A stretch of 9,123 bases of DNA from Patescibacteria group bacterium UBA1370 (GTDB lineage: Bacteria; Patescibacteriota; Microgenomatia; UBA1400; PJMF01): contig DBRK01000029.1 in NCBI GenBank assembly GCA_002306315.1, forward strand, positions 4,802-13,924. The letters run 5' to 3'. Positions 5,691-9,123 of the stretch are shown here, one piece after another. A program made the position numbers and the translations under genes. Below the pieces are notes generated by a model, which saw nothing but the letters and a program-made list of their open reading frames with translations, had not been told where the DNA came from and ran no database searches. Position 1 is the stretch's first letter. Each line of letters opens with the position of its first letter.

Positions 5691-6953
5691 TCAACGGTTC
5701 CTAAGGATTCTTTCTATTTCCATCAAGCGATTATATTTACTGACTCGTTCGCCTCGGGTAGGCCCGACTTTGATATATGCTGCGTCCACCGCTACCGCCA
5801 AATCGACCATGGCTGTATCGTTGCTCTCCCCTCCTCCGCGATGCGAGGGTACGGTCATTAAACCATGTGATTTTGCCAGCAGGCAGGTTTCTATGGTTTC
5901 GGTGATGGTGCCAATCTGATTGAGTTTAATCAAAATGGCTGAAATCGCCTTGGCTTCTATGGCTCGCTGTAGGCGTTCAGAGTTGGTGACAGTCAGGTCG
6001 TCGCCGATGAGGACGACCCTATTGGCATCTGTAACCTGCTTCATCTTCGGCCAATTTTCCCAGTCATCTTCATGGAGAGGATCTTCTATAGAGACAAACG
6101 GATATTTTTCCAGGAGTTGCTGATAGTAACCAATCATTTCCTCAGAGCTGAGCTGACGGTTTTCTAGTTTAAGATGATAAGAACCGTCTTGGAAAAATTC
6201 GCTGGCGGCAGGGTCGATAGAAATAGCCAAGTCCTGTCCTGGTTGATAACCGGCAGCGCGGATGGCTTCCATAATGAAGGTGAATGGCGCTTCATTGCTG
6301 GGAATTCCGCTCGGTGCAAAAGCGCCTTCGTTGCCTACGTTGACAGAGAAGTTTTGCGCTTTAAGGATCTTCTTCAGGTGATGATAGCTTTCCATGACTT
6401 TACGGATGCTCTCAGTTGGTGCGCTTGCTCCGACAGTACTGATGCAATACTCCTGGAAATCAGTGGTTTGATCGGCGTGTTTGCCGCCTTCGATGACAAC
6501 TGCCATGGGCTGCGGCAGGCGCGCGAAGTCGGGGTTGGTGTTAAAAACATTGGCCAGGTGCTCAAAAAGCTCGAGGTTGTTTGCAGCAGCCGCAGCCCTA
6601 GCAACCGCTACCGAAACAGCCAGGATGGAATTGCCGCCGAGATTGGATTTGTTGGCGGTACCATCCAGTTCCAACATAATGCTGTCAATGGTGCGCTGGT
6701 CGGATGCATCCTTGCCCACTAAGGCTGGAGCGATAACCTCATCGACATTCTTGACTGACTGCAGCATTCCCTGGCCGAGGTAGCGACTTGGATCACCATC
6801 AGTAAGGACAGCAGCTTCATGACTACCGGCCGATGCGCCATACGGCACTGAGGCTCTGCCTTTAATGCCGTTTTCTAGAGTCACTACTGTTTCAATGGTT
6901 GGAAAACCCCCAGAAGCAAGGATTTCATAAGCGGAGATAGATTGAATTGTCAT
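5691..6953 (-). CDS. eno: Enolase (phosphopyruvate hydratase), divergent
   Basis: This 420-aa protein is of normal enolase length. Enolase interconverts 2-phosphoglycerate and phosphoenolpyruvate in glycolysis, using Mg2+. Aligning by motif, the catalytic and metal residues are present: Ser41 (loop GASAG), His159, Glu168 (FQE), Glu209 (GNEG), Asp247, Glu290 (IEDP), the GDD at 317-319, Lys343 (LIKLNQIGT), His371-Arg372 and Lys395. Several normally near-invariant loop residues differ: SGGFPT for SRGNPT (14-19), GASAG for GASTG, VIEGG for IINGG (153-157), VGNEGAF for VGDEGGF, SHRGGG for SHRSGE (370-375) and a one-residue-shorter IKVGPTRGER. The start at 6953 is chosen because GAAAGG (6961-6966) lies 7 nt upstream and MTIQSISAYEIL matches the family N-terminus; an ATG at 6998 would add 15 unrelated residues. 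It is probably the cell's glycolytic enolase, though a paralogue with altered substrate cannot be excluded. Confidence 0.9.
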   Translation of the reverse strand: MTIQSISAYEILASGGFPTIETVVTLENGIKGRASVPYGASAGSHEAAVLTDGDPSRYLGQGMLQSVKNVDEVIAPALVGKDASDQRTIDSIMLELDGTANKSNLGGNSILAVSVAVARAAAAANNLELFEHLANVFNTNPDFARLPQPMAVVIEGGKHADQTTDFQEYCISTVGASAPTESIRKVMESYHHLKKILKAQNFSVNVGNEGAFAPSGIPSNEAPFTFIMEAIRAAGYQPGQDLAISIDPAASEFFQDGSYHLKLENRQLSSEEMIGYYQQLLEKYPFVSIEDPLHEDDWENWPKMKQVTDANRVVLIGDDLTVTNSERLQRAIEAKAISAILIKLNQIGTITETIETCLLAKSHGLMTVPSHRGGGESNDTAMVDLAVAVDAAYIKVGPTRGERVSKYNRLMEIERILRNR

Positions 6954-7001
6954 TAAGCAACCTTTCAGAAGGCCTACTATTTGATGCAGTCTTATCAAGT
7001 T

Positions 7002-7030
7002 ATTATTGTCTGGTTTGTCAGCAAGGTCAA
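7002..7030 (-). promoter_or_regulatory. Predicted promoter for enolase
   Basis: On the minus strand TTGACC (7030-7025), a 17-nt spacer and AATAAT (7007-7002) form a plausible promoter. The start would be near 6995, giving a leader of about 42 nt that carries the GAAAGG ribosome-binding site. This also argues against translation from the ATG at 6998. A short inverted repeat, TTGAT-N8-ATCAA, lies just downstream within the leader, but its role is unknown. Confidence 0.45.
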
Positions 7031-7071
7031 GGGAAACCCATGGTCATTTCACATTTGTATGACAATTATTA

Positions 7072-7100
7072 CTGGCAAACAAAAGCCCGCTTGCTATACA
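7072..7100 (+). promoter_or_regulatory. Predicted near-leaderless promoter of mgtE
   Basis: CTGGCA (7072-7077), a 17-nt spacer and TATACA (7095-7100) precede the ATG at 7109 by 8 nt. Transcription would begin at about -2 to +1 relative to ATG. There is no Shine-Dalgarno. The element lies back to back with the enolase promoter in the 155-bp divergent gap, and it decides the mgtE start. Confidence 0.5.
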
Positions 7101-7108
7101 ATCAAAGT

Positions 7109-8362
7109 ATGCCTGTCTCTAAAATTCACCGCGCTATCAAAGAAATCACTTACAAATCAAAGGATAGAGTTGAAATTTTCCTTGAATTAGAGATCAAAAC
7201 TCAAGCTAAGGTCTTGATGGGCCTTTCCCGATATGTTCAAGCCAGATTGGTTACAAAACTAACACGCGATCAACTTATTCCTATCTTAGAAATCTTGGAG
7301 CCGGATGACGCAACTGATGTCCTCCAGCTTTTGCCCAAACGCCGCCAAAAAGAAGTCATCGAAAAGATGGGCCAAGAGATGCAAAACACTCTGGCCATGC
7401 TACTGCAATTTGATCCCAGGACAGCAGCTGGGCTGATGAGCCTCAATTATATTTTGGTTGACAGCAGTGATCGTCTGACTAAAGTTGCAGAGCAAGTTGA
7501 GGTTCACGAAAAAAGGACCGGTAAACCGCCTACGGTATTAGTTATCAAAGATCAAGAGTTGCTTGGCTTTATCCCTTTGCAAAATCTGCTGTTTACCAAA
7601 CCGGGTGATCGAGCTGAAAACGTAGTAAAAAAAATCCGCACTATTAAACACACCGCTCCATCAGAAAGAGTTATCGAGAGATTTTTGGAAAACCCTCACC
7701 AAAAAATCGTTGTCCTTGGAGAAAACAATGCTGTTATGGGTGTGCTATATTCCGATGATGTGATTAGAATTCTCCAGGAGCGTGAGATTTCCTCCCTCTA
7801 TGATTTTGCCGGTTTGAGCGAAGAGGAGACAGTTGAGGACAGTATAAAATTCAAGGTGAAGCGCCGCTACAAATGGCTGATTATCAATCTTTTCACCGGG
7901 TTTATAGTTGCTTTTACCGTTAATCTTTTTGATGAGACTATTTCCAAATATGTATTACTGGCAGTCTACATGCCTATTGTGGCAGGCATGGGTGGAAATG
8001 CGGCCACCCAAACGCTAGCAATTCTAGTCCGGGGTATCACTCTTAACCAAATTTCCCTGGAAACAGCCATGCCGACATTATTGAAGGAAGTCGGTGCAGG
8101 CTTAATCAATGGCGTTATTAATGGAGTAATTGTTTTTGCAATCGTCTACCTGTTTAATCGTGACCCGTATGTGGGATTAGTTTTGGCTGCAGCTATGATA
8201 ATCAATCTTTTAGTAGCCGGATTCTTCGGCACATTGGTGCCCCTGCTGATGAAGAGACTCGGTAAAGATCCGGCAACATCGGCCACAATTTTTATTACCA
8301 CAGCAACAGATGTGCTCGGTTTCCTGGCCTTCTTAGGCTTGGCGACGCTGGTGCTGAAGTAA
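7109..8362 (+). CDS. mgtE: MgtE-type magnesium channel/transporter
   Basis: The protein is 417 aa and has the full MgtE layout. The N-terminal helical domain, about residues 20-110, contains DDATDVLQLLPKRRQKEVIEKM (66-87). A CBS-domain pair spans about 112-225, with VLVIKDQELLGFIPL and IVVLGENNAVMGVLYSDDVI. A connecting helix and five membrane segments follow (about 255-417). Pore and Mg2+-site signatures are MPIVAGMGGNAATQ (288-301) and TTATDVLGF (397-405), where Asp401 corresponds to the Mg2+-selecting aspartate of Thermus MgtE (D432). In the family, cytosolic Mg2+ bound between the N and CBS domains closes the channel. The frame stays open back to 6947, but the extra residues are not MgtE-like and overlap the divergent promoters, so 7109 is taken as the start; 7040 is the alternative. 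A ferric-reductase-like gene follows 21 nt downstream. Confidence 0.93.
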   Translation: MPVSKIHRAIKEITYKSKDRVEIFLELEIKTQAKVLMGLSRYVQARLVTKLTRDQLIPILEILEPDDATDVLQLLPKRRQKEVIEKMGQEMQNTLAMLLQFDPRTAAGLMSLNYILVDSSDRLTKVAEQVEVHEKRTGKPPTVLVIKDQELLGFIPLQNLLFTKPGDRAENVVKKIRTIKHTAPSERVIERFLENPHQKIVVLGENNAVMGVLYSDDVIRILQEREISSLYDFAGLSEEETVEDSIKFKVKRRYKWLIINLFTGFIVAFTVNLFDETISKYVLLAVYMPIVAGMGGNAATQTLAILVRGITLNQISLETAMPTLLKEVGAGLINGVINGVIVFAIVYLFNRDPYVGLVLAAAMIINLLVAGFFGTLVPLLMKRLGKDPATSATIFITTATDVLGFLAFLGLATLVLK

Positions 8363-8383
8363 CGGCAAGAGGAGGATTTATCT

Positions 8384-9073
8384 ATGCCAAAAAATGCCCG
8401 GCAGGGTAAAAAGCAGTCTGCTGTTCAGGCTGCGTCATCGGGAATAATGACCGACTTCCGTTTGTATTTTAAGACAGTGGTTTTTGGCTTAGTGCTGTTC
8501 GCGGTGTTTTATGCATATACATCTTGGCAAGGTTTGCCGAGTGTGCTTAATAAAACTGTCGCCGATGTTTCGATTGTGCTCATTGGTTTGTCAATGATAT
8601 TGAGCAGTCTCTGTTACTTTTGGAATTATTGGGATTCCAAAATCATTTACCGGAAGTACTTAGGAATAGTGGGGTTTGGAGCTGTGCTGATTCATTTAGC
8701 GTTGAGCTTTTCTTTGGTGAAAAAATTATTTGCCATTGATTATTGGCTGCAATCCAAAAGCCTGGCCTTTACCACCGGCGGCGCGGCGGTGATAATTTTT
8801 TTGATAATGACTTTGATTTCTAACCGGCTTGCAGCTGCCGGTTTGGGCGGCCGCCTGTGGCGGGGGATTCTCCGTACCGGCTACCTTGGCGTTGCCCTAA
8901 TTTGGCTTCACGTCTATTTACTGAAAACTAAACACTGGATGACCTGGTATCAGGACGGGATGACTTCTCTGCCCTCACTCAGCATGTTGGTTACGGTCTT
9001 TATGACTTTGGTGATTTTGATGCGAGTGGCGCTGTGGCTGGCGTTGAGGCGGCAGATGGGGAGGCTAGCTTAA
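8384..9073 (+). CDS. Ferric-reductase-like (YedZ/MsrQ-type) haem membrane protein
   Basis: This 229-aa protein has six predicted membrane helices (about 30-47, 58-78, 93-113, 128-147, 165-181 and 199-221). The segments KYLGIVGFGAVLIHLALS (91-108) and GYLGVALIWLHVYLL (166-180) are the R/K-x-x-G...H pattern of the ferric-reductase-like transmembrane domain. His104 and His176 are the likely haem-b axial ligands, with His184 a further candidate. There is no FAD- or NAD-binding domain, so like MsrQ/YedZ it would pass electrons to or from a partner not in view. The N-terminus (about 1-25) is basic and polar, probably cytoplasmic. A strong Shine-Dalgarno, AGGAGGA (8370-8376), lies 7-8 nt before ATG. 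The 21-nt gap after mgtE indicates cotranscription. The family call is reasonable but rests on pattern only; the electron donor and acceptor are unknown. Confidence 0.68.
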   Translation: MPKNARQGKKQSAVQAASSGIMTDFRLYFKTVVFGLVLFAVFYAYTSWQGLPSVLNKTVADVSIVLIGLSMILSSLCYFWNYWDSKIIYRKYLGIVGFGAVLIHLALSFSLVKKLFAIDYWLQSKSLAFTTGGAAVIIFLIMTLISNRLAAAGLGGRLWRGILRTGYLGVALIWLHVYLLKTKHWMTWYQDGMTSLPSLSMLVTVFMTLVILMRVALWLALRRQMGRLA

Positions 9074-9123
9074 TCGATTATTACCGTAGAAACTAGTGTT
9101 CAGAGACTGCAAGAAGTTGGGGT

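Noticed and set aside
6174..6722. A 182-codon open frame on the + strand opposite enolase
   Set aside because: It is wholly antisense to conserved enolase sequence, has no recognisable domain, and its composition is that of a mirror frame.
6954..6998. Earlier ATG start for enolase
   Set aside because: The added 15 residues are not enolase-like, the ribosome-binding site fits the ATG at 6953, and the predicted transcript starts near 6995.
6947..7108. 54-residue N-terminal extension of MgtE
   Set aside because: It overlaps the enolase start and both divergent promoters, and the residues do not resemble the MgtE N domain; the promoter-like element at 7072-7100 lies inside it.
6954..7108. Mg2+-sensing M-box riboswitch upstream of mgtE
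   Set aside because: No M-box-like conserved stems are visible, and the predicted transcript starts next to ATG, leaving no leader to hold one.
1..9123. Recoded TGA (as in Gracilibacteria/SR1), CRISPR array, tRNA/rRNA or insertion sequence
   Set aside because: All genes are full length under the standard code. I saw no direct-repeat array, tRNA cloverleaf, rRNA segment, transposase or terminal inverted repeats.
9074..9123. Start of another feature at the right edge
   Set aside because: The last 50 bases show no start codon with a ribosome-binding site, hairpin or motif that I could support.

Overview
The window looks like core-genome DNA from a small-genome, probably uncultivated bacterium. 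Gene density is high, spacing is tight, the standard code is used (no in-frame TGA in the genes), and base composition is moderate. An EF-P carrying the modifiable Lys34 sits next to an EpmA-like ligase. Divergent transporters and a divergent enolase suggest a lineage far from model organisms, possibly a candidate phylum such as Patescibacteria. That placement is inference from gene character only; no marker in the window fixes the taxonomy.

Left block (1-2189, + strand): the 3' part of a calcineurin-like metallophosphoesterase, then epmA (overlapping it by 35 bp), then efp 10 bp later. epmA and efp together make a post-translational modification unit that acts on translation at proline-rich stretches. 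Middle block (2186-6953, all - strand): an unrecognised 288-aa protein whose stop codon overlaps that of efp, then an Nramp-like metal transporter, a CaCA-type cation exchanger and a divergent enolase. The 165-bp gap at 3053-3217 holds a perfect TGTGA-N6-TCACA palindrome, a weak terminator-like hairpin and an AT-rich palindrome. Right block (7109-9073, + strand): mgtE, divergent from enolase, and then, 21 bp downstream behind a strong Shine-Dalgarno, a six-helix ferric-reductase-like haem membrane protein. The last 50 bases hold no recognisable gene.

Three of the eight genes encode divalent-cation transport proteins (Nramp-like, CaCA, MgtE), and enolase itself needs Mg2+, so much of the window concerns metal-ion handling. 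The most striking signal is in start-site architecture. Four genes (efp, Nramp-like, CaCA, mgtE) have no Shine-Dalgarno but have a -35/17-bp/-10 promoter ending only 6-8 nt before ATG, which predicts leaderless or near-leaderless mRNAs. epmA, enolase, the ferric-reductase-like gene and the unknown gene have purine-rich ribosome-binding sites. Other points of interest are an asymmetric, degenerate second alpha-repeat in the exchanger, several active-site-loop substitutions in enolase, and a possible Cys/His metal site in the unknown protein.
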